The notes: a model not told the origin generated them from the letters alone. DNA of 64,000 nt from Paraburkholderia rhizosphaerae (GCF_004366595.1 NZ_SORE01000008.1:186001-250000); one strand, 5' to 3'. Positions 1-13,115 are shown, counted from the stretch's first letter. Translations and numbers: made by a program.

Positions 1-308
1 CGGAAGTCGCGCAGCGACACTTCGGCGCCGAGCCCCGCGTTGAGCTGCCATACCTTGTTGGCCCATTGCTCGAACGCGACGTCGTGCGTGACGCCGCGTT
101 CCAGCGTGATCGCCTCGTATTTCGAGCGCCCCGGCGACTTGCGCGGCGACGAAGGATCGCCGCCTTCGCGATGCTCGATCACCTCGGTCGTGCGCTTGAG
201 CGCGCTGCACTTGGACACGCCGGCGACATAGCGGCCGTCCCATTTGACGCGGAACTTGAAGTTCTTGTACGGATCGAAGCGCGTTGCGTTGACGGTGAAC
301 TGGGGCAT
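1..308 (-). CDS. Contractile tail/injection-system tube protein (gp19 family), 3' end cut by the window
   Basis: The reading frame starts at ATG 308 (complement) and runs off the left edge, leaving about 102 residues. The start MPQFTVNATRFDPYKNFKFR and the following KWDG, SALKRTTEVIEHREGG and WANKVW stretches are typical of the T4 gp19-like tail tube proteins found in phage tails and in extracellular contractile injection systems. Such proteins stack into the inner tube around which the sheath contracts. The gene lies 9 bp downstream of the sheath gene on the same strand, so the two are co-transcribed leftward. Family assignment is firm. Whether the cluster is a phage tail or an injection system cannot be decided without the sequence to the left. 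Confidence 0.85.
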   Translation of the reverse strand, partial: MPQFTVNATRFDPYKNFKFRVKWDGRYVAGVSKCSALKRTTEVIEHREGGDPSSPRKSPGRSKYEAITLERGVTHDVAFEQWANKVWQLNAGLGAEVSLRDF

Positions 309-317
309 GCCGGTCTC

Positions 318-1862
<1,545 letters not shown>

Positions 1863-1899
1863 TGCGACCCCCTCGAAACGGATGAATGTCGTGGCCGGT

Positions 1900-2274
1900 T
1901 CAGCTCGCTTTGCGACCCACCAGAATCTCCAGCGTGACGTCGGCGCCGGAGCCGTTCGTGAAGTCGAGCTTCGCATCGCCGGTGCCGAGCAGAGACACGG
2001 CGCCGGTGCCGACCAGCAGGTGCGTGCCATTGATCCTGGTGTCGACCTTGCCGACCTTGTAGCTCAGTTGCTCGCCCGGCTGCGATGCGCTGATCAGCAC
2101 CAGCGATACGCTATCCCATGTGCCCGGTCCGATCTTCACGGTGTGCGACTTGCCGTCGGCGGGCAGCACGACGTCGAGCTTGTCGTAGCCTTCCACTTCC
2201 AGCGCGGCCGCGCCGCTCAGTTGCGGGCCTCCGGTGACGTTGACGGAGAGGTTCCAGTTCAGTGTCTCTGGCAT
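1900..2274 (-). CDS. Small conserved protein of the tail/injection-system cluster
   Basis: This is a 124-residue protein beginning MPETLNWNLSVNVTGGPQLS. It contains no Cys, is rich in Val, Leu, Gly and Thr, and has an alternating beta-strand pattern (LDVVLPADGKSHTVKIGPG, VSLVLISASQ, LLVGTGAVSLLGTGDAKLDF), which suggests an all-beta fold. I recognise it only as the kind of small beta-rich protein encoded directly before sheath and tube genes in injection-system clusters; I cannot name it. The start is at ATG 2274, the first Met before the conserved-looking body. It is followed after 37 bp by the sheath gene on the same strand. Confidence 0.7.
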   Translation of the reverse strand: MPETLNWNLSVNVTGGPQLSGAAALEVEGYDKLDVVLPADGKSHTVKIGPGTWDSVSLVLISASQPGEQLSYKVGKVDTRINGTHLLVGTGAVSLLGTGDAKLDFTNGSGADVTLEILVGRKAS

Positions 2275-2306
2275 GGGAACTCCAGACTGTGTGAGAGACG
2301 GTGCCG

Positions 2307-2546
2307 TCAACCGCTGCGATGCATCGCACCGTACACCGCATGTCCGTCGGACAGCACGGTGCGCGCGACCACGCCTTCCGCGACCAGTTCGTCGAGCGCC
2401 TGCTCGACGACTTGCGGCGCGACCTCGCCGCCCTGTAGCCACCAGCGATGAATGCCGCCCGCACTGTCTGCCGCGGCAGGGTGTTGCCGCAGATAGTCGG
2501 TGATGCGCTGCTTGGTGGCCCGCAAAACGTGGCTGCCATGCTTCAT
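2307..2546 (-). CDS. Small winged-helix-like protein, possible first gene of the tail cluster
   Basis: This 79-residue protein begins MKHGSHVLRATKQRITDYLR. The alternation of helices (TKQRITDYLRQHP, VVEQALDELVAEGVVART) followed by a short hydrophobic strand (AVYGAM) looks like a winged helix-turn-helix unit. The order H-x-W-W-L-x-G-G-E-V-x-x-x-V-V-E-x-A-L is a reproducible layout in small proteins beside contractile injection clusters, but I cannot tie it to a named family. It is the most upstream gene of the leftward cluster, with about 770 bp of non-coding sequence on its promoter side, so it could be a structural cap piece or a regulator. Confidence 0.6.
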   Translation of the reverse strand: MKHGSHVLRATKQRITDYLRQHPAAADSAGGIHRWWLQGGEVAPQVVEQALDELVAEGVVARTVLSDGHAVYGAMHRSG

Positions 2547-5543
<2,997 letters not shown>

Positions 5544-5580
5544 TGGGTTGAGGACGCCGGGCATCAGATGATCTAAAGGC

Positions 5581-5608
5581 GGGCCCGCGCATGACGCGGG
5601 CTTTTTTA
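5581..5608 (+). terminator. Intrinsic terminator of icd
   Basis: A 7-bp perfect stem (GCCCGCG at 5583-5589 with CGCGGGC at 5595-5601) and a 5-nt loop are followed directly by six T residues. It lies 40 bp after the icd stop codon, in the right orientation for rightward transcription. Confidence 0.9.
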
Positions 5609-5667
5609 CGCCCTCGGCGATGGCGAACCCATTGGGCGAGTCGTAATACCGCTTGTTACGGATGGGG

Positions 5668-6348
5668 TTACCCACCCAATGCAATGATCGCTATGGTGAG
5701 CAGAACGCCAACCGCGATCATTGCGAAGCCCGCTTTTATCGCGCCCCCGCCGGTGTAACGTCCCAGCGAAAACCCCGCCGCAAAAAGTATCATGAGTGTG
5801 AGGGTACGCGAGGCGACGAGTGCAGTTGTGACATCCTCGATGATCAGAAACGGCAGCGCTACCGGGAAGGTTCCCAGCACAACAAGTAGAAATATGCCGA
5901 GCGCGCCGACGAAGTCGTCACGCACGAGACTCGCTCGAGGCGGCAGAGTCGACGCCTTCGCGAGGCGCGCACGAATGCGTTCGAGGTCAGCGTCTTCAAC
6001 GAGCTGGTCCAGTGTCTGCGGCAACGCGTCACGTAGCGCACGCACGGCGAGCGCTTCGTCCTTCTCTCGCTGCACAGCCAGTCCGAGTTTCAGGCGCTGT
6101 CCCCTGTCGGCAAGGGTGCGTACCAGATACATCACGGCGTCAGCGAGGCCCCACGCAAGATTGCATCCGAATGCGGCGAGGAACATCTTGTATCCGGCGT
6201 CGACGCCGGCGCTGACAGCCTTGACTGCACCGACGAACGTCAGGGCCATGAACAGGCCAAAACAAAGTTCGCAAACGCGGTCGACGGTATTGAGAATCTG
6301 GATGCGCCGTTCGGGTTCGGTGTGTCCGGCCGGTGTGATCGTGCTCAT
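5668..6348 (-). CDS. VIT1/CCC1-like integral membrane protein
   Basis: This 226-residue protein has about five hydrophobic segments: two near residues 28-50 and 58-80, and three in the C-terminal half (FVGALGIFLLVVLGTFPVAL, ALVASRTLTLMILFAAGFSL, then the end). A charged cytoplasmic helix lies between the halves (QREKDEALAVRALRDALP). The layout and the D-F-x-G-A-L-G-x-F segment resemble the vacuolar iron transporter (VIT1/CCC1) superfamily, so iron or manganese transport is possible. ATG 6348 is preceded by GGAG. An exact FNR box lies about 150 bp upstream. Family level is likely; substrate is unknown. Confidence 0.65.
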   Translation of the reverse strand: MSTITPAGHTEPERRIQILNTVDRVCELCFGLFMALTFVGAVKAVSAGVDAGYKMFLAAFGCNLAWGLADAVMYLVRTLADRGQRLKLGLAVQREKDEALAVRALRDALPQTLDQLVEDADLERIRARLAKASTLPPRASLVRDDFVGALGIFLLVVLGTFPVALPFLIIEDVTTALVASRTLTLMILFAAGFSLGRYTGGGAIKAGFAMIAVGVLLTIAIIALGG

Positions 6349-6500
6349 GTTAGCTCCGACTCAGTCTGGGCAATGCGAGCCTGTGTTCAATGCATCCGCC
6401 GAACCGACGGCCTGTGGCGCAAACCGGTCGATTCGAAAATCAGCCATGCTGAGGGCGGGAACGCTATACACGTAGCCTACCTCTCTGCCTTACCCTTCCG

Positions 6501-6514
6501 TTGACCTGAGTCAA
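6501..6514. promoter_or_regulatory. FNR-type box TTGACCTGAGTCAA
   Basis: This is an exact match to TTGAY-N4-RTCAA. It ends 153 bp upstream of the start of the VIT-like gene (leftward). Confidence 0.7.
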
Positions 6515-6792
6515 ATTGGCAGTTCGACGCGAGCGGTGACCTTCCATGCGCATCGCTGAGCCAGTCGCGCTCGCCCGCCCCACGGCACGAAGCGGGGTCG
6601 AAGCTTTCCGCATAAGGCTCATTGGCCGGAGGACGTTCTATCGCCGCGGCTGCCTGAGTACAGGATTCGCTTGAGACCGATCCGCATCCGATCACCCTTT
6701 GCGCGCTGTAATGAAGGTTTCGAGGCCTTCCTGTTACGTCGCAACGCGCTATGGGATGCACCTGTTCGGCTGCGAGCGCTAAACGCGACCGC

Positions 6793-6806
6793 TTGATTTA
6801 CGTCAA
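6793..6806. promoter_or_regulatory. FNR-type box TTGATTTACGTCAA
   Basis: This exact consensus match ends 99 bp upstream of the start of the tandem universal stress protein at 6905. It is the likely control point for the operon running to 13115. Confidence 0.75.
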
Positions 6807-6904
6807 GTGGCCTTCCATCGTTGCCACCCATCATGAACCCGTAACAGCACACCGCGTCCCGGTGTTGCTCGCACGGTTAATCGCTGCGCCTGATGGAGCT
6901 ACTC

Positions 6905-7936
6905 ATGACGGATCCCGAGGTCGAGGCCGCCGCCGGCCACACTGCCTTTAGCCGCATCGTCGTTGCGTGCGAACGCGGCAGCGGCCTGCAAACGCTGGCC
7001 CGCTTCGCTCATCTGTTTGCTGCAACGGGGGGGACCGTCAGGCTGGTGGATATCGTCTGCAATCCTGCCTTGCTGTTTCCGACGCTGATGTTGAGCTACC
7101 CGGATTGGTGCGAGGCACATCGCGCGATGACTCATGCCGCACTGACAATGCTCAAGCATGCTTCAACCGAACTGATCGCAGCCGGCATTCGCGCTGAAAC
7201 GGAGCTGATCGATGCACCGGCACTGCACGTCGACGCCGCCACGATGCTTGGTCGCGCCGCTCGATGCTGGCACGCCGATCTCGTCGCGATCTCCTCGCCG
7301 CCAAGGCGGCACCATTGGGCCTGCCACTTCGACCCGGAGGAGGTAGCCGCCGCGACTGGCTGCCCGGTTCTGTATGTGCCCGACGCTCGGCTTGCGGCCG
7401 GCGTCCCGCGACGCGCGCGCGTGCTGATCGCGGTGGACGGCACAGAGGTTTCGTTGCGGACGCTGCGTGCCGCTTTGCCGGCGCTATCTGCGGCCGTCGC
7501 GCTAAAAGTGGTGTACGTGATCGATGGAGCGCTTCATCTACGCAAGTGGTATCCGCACGACCTGTTCCGGCACGCGGGTGAGCGTGCGCTCGATCGCGCA
7601 GCCGCGCTGCTGCATGAATGCGGTATCGAATCGGAGACGGCGCTAGTCGAAACTGAAGACGAACTCGACGACGTGCCGGATGCGCTTTCACGCGAAGCAA
7701 AGCACTGGGCGGCGGACGTGATCGTGCTCGGTTTGCGCAGCCGGCCCGCGACGGTGGACTCGTTGCCGGGGCGAATAGCCTCGCGCGCACTGCGCGATCC
7801 TCCGTGCGCGCTCCTCGTCTATCCGCCGGCGTGGGTCGAAGCGGTGCTCGGCCGGCACCCGGATTCTGCTGCCGCGCTCGCACCGGCAGGCCCGCCGCCG
7901 GTCTTCCCGCCGGTCTTCCCGCCGGTCTTCCTTTAG
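6905..7936 (+). CDS. Tandem-domain universal stress protein with Pro-Val-Phe tail
   Basis: This 343-residue protein has two Usp-like alpha/beta domains: residues about 15-165 (SRIVVACERGSG start) and about 170-310 (RVLIAVDGTEVSLRTLRAAL start). The second carries the usual V-x-x-D-G-x-x-x-S/T-x-x-x-L opening. The nucleotide-binding G-x2-G-x9-G-S/T motif is degenerate in both (the second reads GLRSRPATVDSLPG), so ATP binding is doubtful. The C-terminus ends in PPVFPPVFPPVFL, made by three perfect copies of a 12-bp repeat. ATG 6905 is favoured over ATG 6893 because GGAG lies just before it. An FNR box lies upstream, and a second Usp gene follows after 51 bp. Confidence 0.85.
   Translation: MTDPEVEAAAGHTAFSRIVVACERGSGLQTLARFAHLFAATGGTVRLVDIVCNPALLFPTLMLSYPDWCEAHRAMTHAALTMLKHASTELIAAGIRAETELIDAPALHVDAATMLGRAARCWHADLVAISSPPRRHHWACHFDPEEVAAATGCPVLYVPDARLAAGVPRRARVLIAVDGTEVSLRTLRAALPALSAAVALKVVYVIDGALHLRKWYPHDLFRHAGERALDRAAALLHECGIESETALVETEDELDDVPDALSREAKHWAADVIVLGLRSRPATVDSLPGRIASRALRDPPCALLVYPPAWVEAVLGRHPDSAAALAPAGPPPVFPPVFPPVFL
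7895..7930 (+). repeat. 12-bp tandem repeat, three perfect copies
   Basis: The unit CCGCCGGTCTTC occurs three times head to tail (7895-7906, 7907-7918, 7919-7930) at the 3' end of the stress-protein gene and encodes repeated PPVF. Being in-frame and a multiple of three, copy number could vary without breaking the gene. Confidence 0.9.
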
Positions 7937-7987
7937 ACAGTTTTGTCGCGCTTCTGGCAACGACTCATTACCCATAGGAGGTCTGTC

Positions 7988-8464
7988 ATGTACGAGAAAA
8001 TTCTGGTCGCCGTCGACGGCAGCGAAACGTCAAAGCAGGCGTTGAACGAAGCGGTGCGGATGGCGGCGCTGTCGCACGGCAAACTGCATGCCGCTTACGT
8101 GGTCGATCAGGCGGCACTCTTTCCGTACGCCGGCTACTACGATCCGGTCGCGATGATCGACGCATTCCGGCGCGACGGGCGCGCGGCGCTCGATGACGCA
8201 GCGACCCGATTCGCCGCGGCAGGAGTTACCGGCGAGACCGAACTGATCGAAACCGACAGCGTCGGCGAGGATGTCGCGCACTGCCTGCTCAAATGCGCGA
8301 AACGGATCGGGGCGGAACTCGCGGTGATGGGCACACATGGACGCCGGGGCGTGCGCCGCGCCATTCTCGGCAGCGTGGCGGAGCGATTCGTCCGTCTGTC
8401 GGAATGCCCGGTGCTGCTGGTGCGAATGGACGACGCTCACACGTCCGCGGCGGCGCAAACCTGA
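7988..8464 (+). CDS. Universal stress protein (single domain)
   Basis: This 158-residue protein opens MYEKILVAVDGSETSKQALN and ends with GTHGRRGVRRAILGSVAERF and CPVLLVR, giving the complete G-x2-G-x9-G-S nucleotide-binding motif of ATP-binding Usp proteins. Such cytosolic proteins accumulate during starvation, oxygen limitation and other stress. The precise role is unknown. It lies 51 bp after the tandem Usp gene with AGGAGG-like sequence before ATG 7988, and 29 bp before a small membrane protein, all in one rightward operon with the ABC exporter. Confidence 0.93.
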   Translation: MYEKILVAVDGSETSKQALNEAVRMAALSHGKLHAAYVVDQAALFPYAGYYDPVAMIDAFRRDGRAALDDAATRFAAAGVTGETELIETDSVGEDVAHCLLKCAKRIGAELAVMGTHGRRGVRRAILGSVAERFVRLSECPVLLVRMDDAHTSAAAQT

Positions 8465-8493
8465 ACCCTGTGAGATTGATCTGGAGTGCCGTC

Positions 8494-8685
8494 ATGAAGT
8501 TCGATCAATGGCGAATCTCGTTTGCGATGATCGGCGTACTCGTCTCGATGCTGGGTCTTGTGGTTTCGTTGCACGGCATCGTGACAGGCCAGCAGGTGGC
8601 TTTTTACGTTGGCACCGGGGCGTTGTTCGGCGGTCTCATAACGGCGATGGTGCTGCTCGAAAAAATACGCAACCGGCGAAACTGA
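8494..8685 (+). CDS. Small two-helix membrane protein of the exporter operon
   Basis: This 63-residue protein starts MKFDQWRISFAMIGVLVSML. Two hydrophobic stretches (about residues 9-31 and 36-54) are separated by a short HGIVTGQQ loop and followed by the basic tail EKIRNRRN, predicting a hairpin in the inner membrane with both ends inside. I do not recognise the family. Its position, 29 bp after a Usp gene and 39 bp before the ABC permease, suggests an accessory subunit of the exporter. Confidence 0.7.
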   Translation: MKFDQWRISFAMIGVLVSMLGLVVSLHGIVTGQQVAFYVGTGALFGGLITAMVLLEKIRNRRN

Positions 8686-8724
8686 GCGTTGCGCGACTCA
8701 TTGCGACGCGATGGATAGAACAAG

Positions 8725-9861
8725 ATGAAAGGCATACTCAGGCTCGCGTTCAAACTGCTCGTCAACGACAGCACGAAGTTCACCGCGCTGATTATCGGCA
8801 TTACGTTCGCGGTGTTCCTGATGGTGGAGATGACCTCGCTGTTCGCCGGCATTCTGAACAAGTCTTCGTCGACCGTGATCAACATCGGCGCGAAGATGTG
8901 GGTGATGGACCCGGCAGTGCAGACAATCGCGAGCAGCATCGGCATGCCGGATTACGTACTCGACGCGGTGCGCAGCATCGACGGCGTGAAGTTCGCCGTG
9001 CCGCTCTATTCGGGGGCCGCGCTGGTGCGGCTGCGTGACGGCACCTACCAGGCCGTCACGGTGATCGGCCTCGACGATACGACGCTGTACGGCCGGCCGA
9101 AAATGAAAGCGGGCCGCATCGAAGACATCTATGCCGAGAACGGTTTCCTTGCGATCGACGATGCGGAGTACGGCAAGCTGCATAGCCCGCCGCTCGGCGC
9201 CGATTTCGAGCTGAACGACCATCGCGGCGTGGTCGTCGGCATTGCGACGGTCTCAAGCAGCGGGCTGTTCGGCACACCGACGCTGTATACCACTTACACA
9301 CGTGCGATCCAGTACGTTCCGCCGACCCGCTACACGACCTCGTACATTCTGGTGGAACCGAAGTCGCCGGCCGACGTCGCGCATATCAAGGCGGCGGTCG
9401 CGGCGCTCGGCTACGTCGCTTACACGAAAGCGGAATTCATGCGGCGCATCTCGCACTTCTACAAGTACGAGACCGGCCTCGGCACGAACATTCTGCTGAT
9501 GACGGTAATCAGCTTTATCGTCGGGCTGTCGATTTCGGGGCAAACGTTCTATACGTTCATCCTCGAGAATCTCGAGAAATTCGGCGCGTTGAAAGCGATC
9601 GGTGCAAAGAGGCACGAACTCGTCGCGATGATCCTGTTCCAGGCGACCTTTACCGCGCTGACCGGGTACGGCCTGGGCGTCGGCTTGTGCGCGGGATCGA
9701 TCAGCCTCGCGCGGCTGCGCATTCCGGGCTACGCCGCGATGATCACTTACGGCAACCTCACGATGGCATTCGCGATGGTCATCGTGATTGCCGCGTTGTC
9801 GAGCTATCTCGGTGTGAGCCGCGTGCTGCGCATCGAGCCGTTCGATATCTTCAGGGGCTGA
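8725..9861 (+). CDS. ABC exporter permease (DevC/MacB-FtsX type)
   Basis: This 378-residue protein has one N-terminal transmembrane helix (about 18-42), a large extracytoplasmic domain (about 45-260) and three C-terminal helices starting near GLGTNILLMTVISFIVGLSI. This is the FtsX-like layout of MacB/DevC permeases. The segment ENLEKFGALKAIGAKRHEL is the conserved cytoplasmic coupling region. Such permeases do not carry a ligand channel of their own but drive a periplasmic adaptor and outer-membrane tunnel. The adjacent ATPase (11 bp), adaptor and outer-membrane factor complete the system. DevC is the better match by length, as MacB carries a fused ATPase. Confidence 0.88.
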   Translation: MKGILRLAFKLLVNDSTKFTALIIGITFAVFLMVEMTSLFAGILNKSSSTVINIGAKMWVMDPAVQTIASSIGMPDYVLDAVRSIDGVKFAVPLYSGAALVRLRDGTYQAVTVIGLDDTTLYGRPKMKAGRIEDIYAENGFLAIDDAEYGKLHSPPLGADFELNDHRGVVVGIATVSSSGLFGTPTLYTTYTRAIQYVPPTRYTTSYILVEPKSPADVAHIKAAVAALGYVAYTKAEFMRRISHFYKYETGLGTNILLMTVISFIVGLSISGQTFYTFILENLEKFGALKAIGAKRHELVAMILFQATFTALTGYGLGVGLCAGSISLARLRIPGYAAMITYGNLTMAFAMVIVIAALSSYLGVSRVLRIEPFDIFRG

Positions 9862-9872
9862 AGGGGCGGACG

Positions 9873-10571
9873 ATGGCGGCGCTGGCGATCGACGCGCAGG
9901 GGCTCGACAAGTGGTTCGGCGAAGGCGACGCACGCACGCGCGCGCTGTCGGGCGTGACGATGGAAGCGCGCTTTGGCGAGATGCTACTGATCGTCGGCCC
10001 GTCGGGTAGCGGAAAGACGACGCTGCTCAGCGTCATTTCCGGCATCTTGCGGCCGGACGCCGGTACGGTGGTGATCGACGGCGTCGATCTGTGGCACCAG
10101 CCCGAAGATGCGCTCGCCGAGTTTCGCCTGAGCCGGATCGGCTTCGTGTTTCAGGACTACCACCTGTTCCCGCGTCTGACCACACTCGAAAACGTTGCGA
10201 TCCCGCTGATTCTCAAGCGCCGCGACTGGGACGACGCGCTCGAGCACGCGCGGACCTGGCTCGACGTGGTGGGCCTTAAGAATCGCGCGAATCTGCCGCC
10301 GGTCAAGCTGTCCGGCGGTGAGCAGCAGCGCGTCGCGATCGCGCGCGCGATCGTCAGCGAGCCCGATCTGCTGATCCTCGACGAACCGACCGCATCGCTC
10401 GATGGCGATACGGGCCGAACCATTATTGAATTCGTCAAGCACCGGGTGTTGAACGAGCGGCGCTGCATCGTCGTCGTCACACACGATAGCCGCATCTTCG
10501 ACTACGCGGACCGTATTCTGCATATGGAGGACGGCCAGCTGCGAAGCATCGAAGCGGGGGGCGGCAAATGA
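9873..10571 (+). CDS. ABC exporter ATPase (DevA/LolD-like)
   Basis: This 232-residue ATP-binding subunit has Walker A GPSGSGKTT (about 46-54), Q-loop FQDYHLF, ABC signature LSGGEQQR, Walker B LLILDEPTASLD and the switch His in VVVTHDSR. The sequence belongs to the MacB/LolD/DevA group that energises mechanotransmission-type exporters. ATG 9873 follows the permease stop by 11 bp with AAGGGGCGG before it. Its last codons overlap the adaptor start (ATGA), so translation is likely coupled. Confidence 0.93.
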   Translation: MAALAIDAQGLDKWFGEGDARTRALSGVTMEARFGEMLLIVGPSGSGKTTLLSVISGILRPDAGTVVIDGVDLWHQPEDALAEFRLSRIGFVFQDYHLFPRLTTLENVAIPLILKRRDWDDALEHARTWLDVVGLKNRANLPPVKLSGGEQQRVAIARAIVSEPDLLILDEPTASLDGDTGRTIIEFVKHRVLNERRCIVVVTHDSRIFDYADRILHMEDGQLRSIEAGGGK

Positions 10572-11653
10572 AGCTCAAGCTGCTCTTTGCCGCCGCACTG
10601 GTGGGTTTTCTCGTCAGCATGGTGGCCGCGTGGGTGTACGGCTTGCAGCAGCCGCCCGAGCCACCGGTCTTCGATGCCGCGTCGAACCCGTACGCGCACG
10701 GTGTCTATGCGATCGGGATCGTCGAAAGCGACCAGCCGGCGGGCGCGAACGTGAACGTCTATCCGGACGTCTCGGGGCCCGTGACCCGCCTGTTCGTGCA
10801 CGACGGCGACCGGGTCAAACGCGGCGACGCGCTGCTGACGATTGACGATTCCGTGCAGCGCGCGACCGCCGCCCAGCTGGCCGCGCAGGCCGACGCGGCG
10901 CAGGCGCTGCTCGACGAACTGCGCGCGCAGCCGCGCCGCGAGACGCTCGATGTCGCGAAGGCGCAGGTGCGCGCCGCCGCCGCGAATCTGAAGATGGCAC
11001 AGGACCAGTTCGACAAGCAACAGCATGCGTTCGCAATCGAGCCGAAGGCGGTCAGCCGGGACACGCTGGATAACGCGGCCAATAGCGTAAACGTCGCGCG
11101 CGCGAATCTCGAGGTCGTGAGCCGGCAGTTGCGTCTGACCGAGGCCGGCGCATGGGTCTACGACGTGCGCAATCAGGAGCGGCAGGCGGCCGCGCTCAGA
11201 AAGGCCGCCGATGCGTCGGCGGCGCTGCTCGAGCGCTACACGCTGCGCGCGCCGGCCGACGGCATGGTGCTCGCGCTAAATGCGGCGATGGGCTCATACC
11301 TGTCGCCGCAGGGCGTGTACGACACGTATGCGCAAGGCAGCGGCCCGGTGATCGTGCTTGGCACGAACGCGGACCAGCTCGCGGTGCGCTGCTATGTCGA
11401 CGAGATCCTGATCGGCCGGCTGCCCGATCCGCACGCGCTGACGGCGCGCATGTTCATACGCGGCACCTCGGTGCAGGCGGCACTGCGGTTCATGCGGATC
11501 CAGCCCTATGTCACGCCGAAAATCCAGTTATCGGATCAGCGGACCGAACGGGTCGATGTACGCGTGCTGCCGGTGATTTTCCGTGTCGTGCCGCAACCGG
11601 GCTTGCGGCTTTATCCTGGGCAGATCGTCGATGTGTACATTGCCGCGAACTGA
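10568..11653 (+). CDS. Periplasmic adaptor of the ABC exporter (HlyD/DevB family)
   Basis: This 361-residue protein has one N-terminal membrane anchor (LLFAAALVGFLVSMVAAWVYG), then a beta-barrel/lipoyl half motif (VYPDVSGPVTRLFVHDGDRVKRGDALL) and a long coiled-coil hairpin rich in Ala, Gln and Arg (about 95-200). A second lipoyl half (RYTLRAPADGMVLALN) and a C-terminal barrel follow. It links the inner-membrane ABC permease to the outer-membrane factor encoded next. Start ATG 10568 overlaps the ATPase stop. Confidence 0.9.
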   Translation: MKLKLLFAAALVGFLVSMVAAWVYGLQQPPEPPVFDAASNPYAHGVYAIGIVESDQPAGANVNVYPDVSGPVTRLFVHDGDRVKRGDALLTIDDSVQRATAAQLAAQADAAQALLDELRAQPRRETLDVAKAQVRAAAANLKMAQDQFDKQQHAFAIEPKAVSRDTLDNAANSVNVARANLEVVSRQLRLTEAGAWVYDVRNQERQAAALRKAADASAALLERYTLRAPADGMVLALNAAMGSYLSPQGVYDTYAQGSGPVIVLGTNADQLAVRCYVDEILIGRLPDPHALTARMFIRGTSVQAALRFMRIQPYVTPKIQLSDQRTERVDVRVLPVIFRVVPQPGLRLYPGQIVDVYIAAN

Positions 11654-11657
11654 TCGG

Positions 11658-13115
11658 ATGCGCGTATGCCACGGGCGGGCTTCGCGCGCTGCACTGGGGC
11701 TGTGGGCCGCCTTGTCGCTGGCCGCGTGCGCGGTCGGTCCGAATTTCTCGCGGCCGCCCACGCCGCATGTGGAACAGTTCGTCAACGGCGCCGCCCCCCC
11801 GACGACGCTGACGGCGGCGGGCGGGACGCAAACGCTGCGCGCGGGCGAGCCGATACGCAACGACTGGTGGACGCTTTTCGCATGCCGCGCAATCGACGAC
11901 GCGGTCGACGATGCATTGACCGGCAATGCGACGCTTGCGGCCGCACAGGCGACGCTGCGGCGCAGTGAACATGAATTGCGTGCCGGAGCGGGGGTGTTTT
12001 TCCCTCAGATCGACGCGCAATTCAGCGCGTCGCGTCAGAGATATTCCCCATTGCGCGCGGGCATCGATCTGCCGCCGTCGATCTTCAATCTGTTCACGCT
12101 GTCGGCGAGCATTTCGTATGCGCTCGACATCTGGGGCGGCCAACGGCGCTATGTTGAGGCGCTCGCCGCGCAGACCGAGGCGCAACGCTATGCCGTTCAG
12201 GCTGCCTATCTGACGCTTACGACCAATGTCGTGAACACGGTGATCGCGCGCGCCGCGTACCGGGACGAAATCGTCGCGACCGAGCAGATCATCGCGCTGG
12301 TGGCCGAACAGATCGCTATCACTAACGCTCAGGTCAGCTCAGGCGCGAGCGCTTACGCGGCGGTGCTGACGCTCGAAAACGAGCGGGCGACGCTGCAGGC
12401 GTCGCTGCCCGCGCTGGCGCAAAAAGAGGTGCAAGCCGGCGATCTGCTCGCGTTGCTGGCCGGACAGTTTCCGGTCGAGTGGCGTGCGCAGCCGGTGTCG
12501 CTTGCCGATATCTCGCTGCCTGCCGATCTGCCGCAAACGGTGCCGTCGTCGCTCGTGCGCCGACGCCCGGATATTTTGCAGGCGGAGGCTGCGTTGCACG
12601 CTGCGAGTGCGAACGTCGGGGTTGCCACCGCGGCGATGTTTCCCGACCTGACCTTGAGCGCAACCGGCGGCTACGACAATACCGCGATGCATGGCCTGAC
12701 CGATAGCAAAGGGCAGGTCTGGAGCATCGGCGCGAGCCTGACCGCGCCGCTGTTTCAGGGCGGGACGCTGTGGCATCAGCGCAAGGCCGCGCTCGCTGCC
12801 TTCGACGAATCGAACGCGACCTACCGGCAAACCGTGCTTGCCGCGTTTGCGCAGGTGGCCGATACACTACGTGCGCTTGAGCACGACGCGGCCGCGCTCG
12901 ATGCGCAAACGCGCGCGGTCGATGCCGCGGCCGAAGCGTTAAGACTGCTGAAAGTGGGTTACGAGGCGGGCACTGTCGGCTATCTGGAGATTCTGATCGC
13001 GGACCGCCAGTATCACGAGGCGCGCATTGCGTGGCTCGAAGCGAGTGCACGGCGTCTGCAGGATACGGTTGCGCTCTACGCGGCACTCGGGGGAGGCTGG
13101 GGCGATGCGTCGTAG
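11658..13115 (+). CDS. Outer-membrane efflux lipoprotein (NodT/TolC-like)
   Basis: This 485-residue protein has a signal peptide and lipobox (ALSLAAC, with Cys about residue 21) followed by AVGPNFSRPP, the hallmark of the NodT/OprM outer-membrane factors. Two duplicated OEP repeats follow, with conserved PSSLVRRRPDILQAEAALHA and the closing GYEAGTVGYLEILIADR. It forms the trimeric outer-membrane tunnel for the ABC exporter. ATG 11658 is 4 bp after the adaptor stop. An open frame continues upstream, but the lipoprotein signal fixes this start. Confidence 0.92.
   Translation: MRVCHGRASRAALGLWAALSLAACAVGPNFSRPPTPHVEQFVNGAAPPTTLTAAGGTQTLRAGEPIRNDWWTLFACRAIDDAVDDALTGNATLAAAQATLRRSEHELRAGAGVFFPQIDAQFSASRQRYSPLRAGIDLPPSIFNLFTLSASISYALDIWGGQRRYVEALAAQTEAQRYAVQAAYLTLTTNVVNTVIARAAYRDEIVATEQIIALVAEQIAITNAQVSSGASAYAAVLTLENERATLQASLPALAQKEVQAGDLLALLAGQFPVEWRAQPVSLADISLPADLPQTVPSSLVRRRPDILQAEAALHAASANVGVATAAMFPDLTLSATGGYDNTAMHGLTDSKGQVWSIGASLTAPLFQGGTLWHQRKAALAAFDESNATYRQTVLAAFAQVADTLRALEHDAAALDAQTRAVDAAAEALRLLKVGYEAGTVGYLEILIADRQYHEARIAWLEASARRLQDTVALYAALGGGWGDAS

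Larger units (their letters stand above)
6349..6904. other. Divergent regulatory region with two FNR boxes
   Basis: This 556-bp stretch separates the leftward VIT-like gene from the rightward stress-protein/exporter operon. No protein is convincing. It holds two exact FNR-type palindromes at 6501-6514 and 6793-6806, one suitably placed for each direction, so it is best read as a bidirectional promoter region. Confidence 0.6.
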
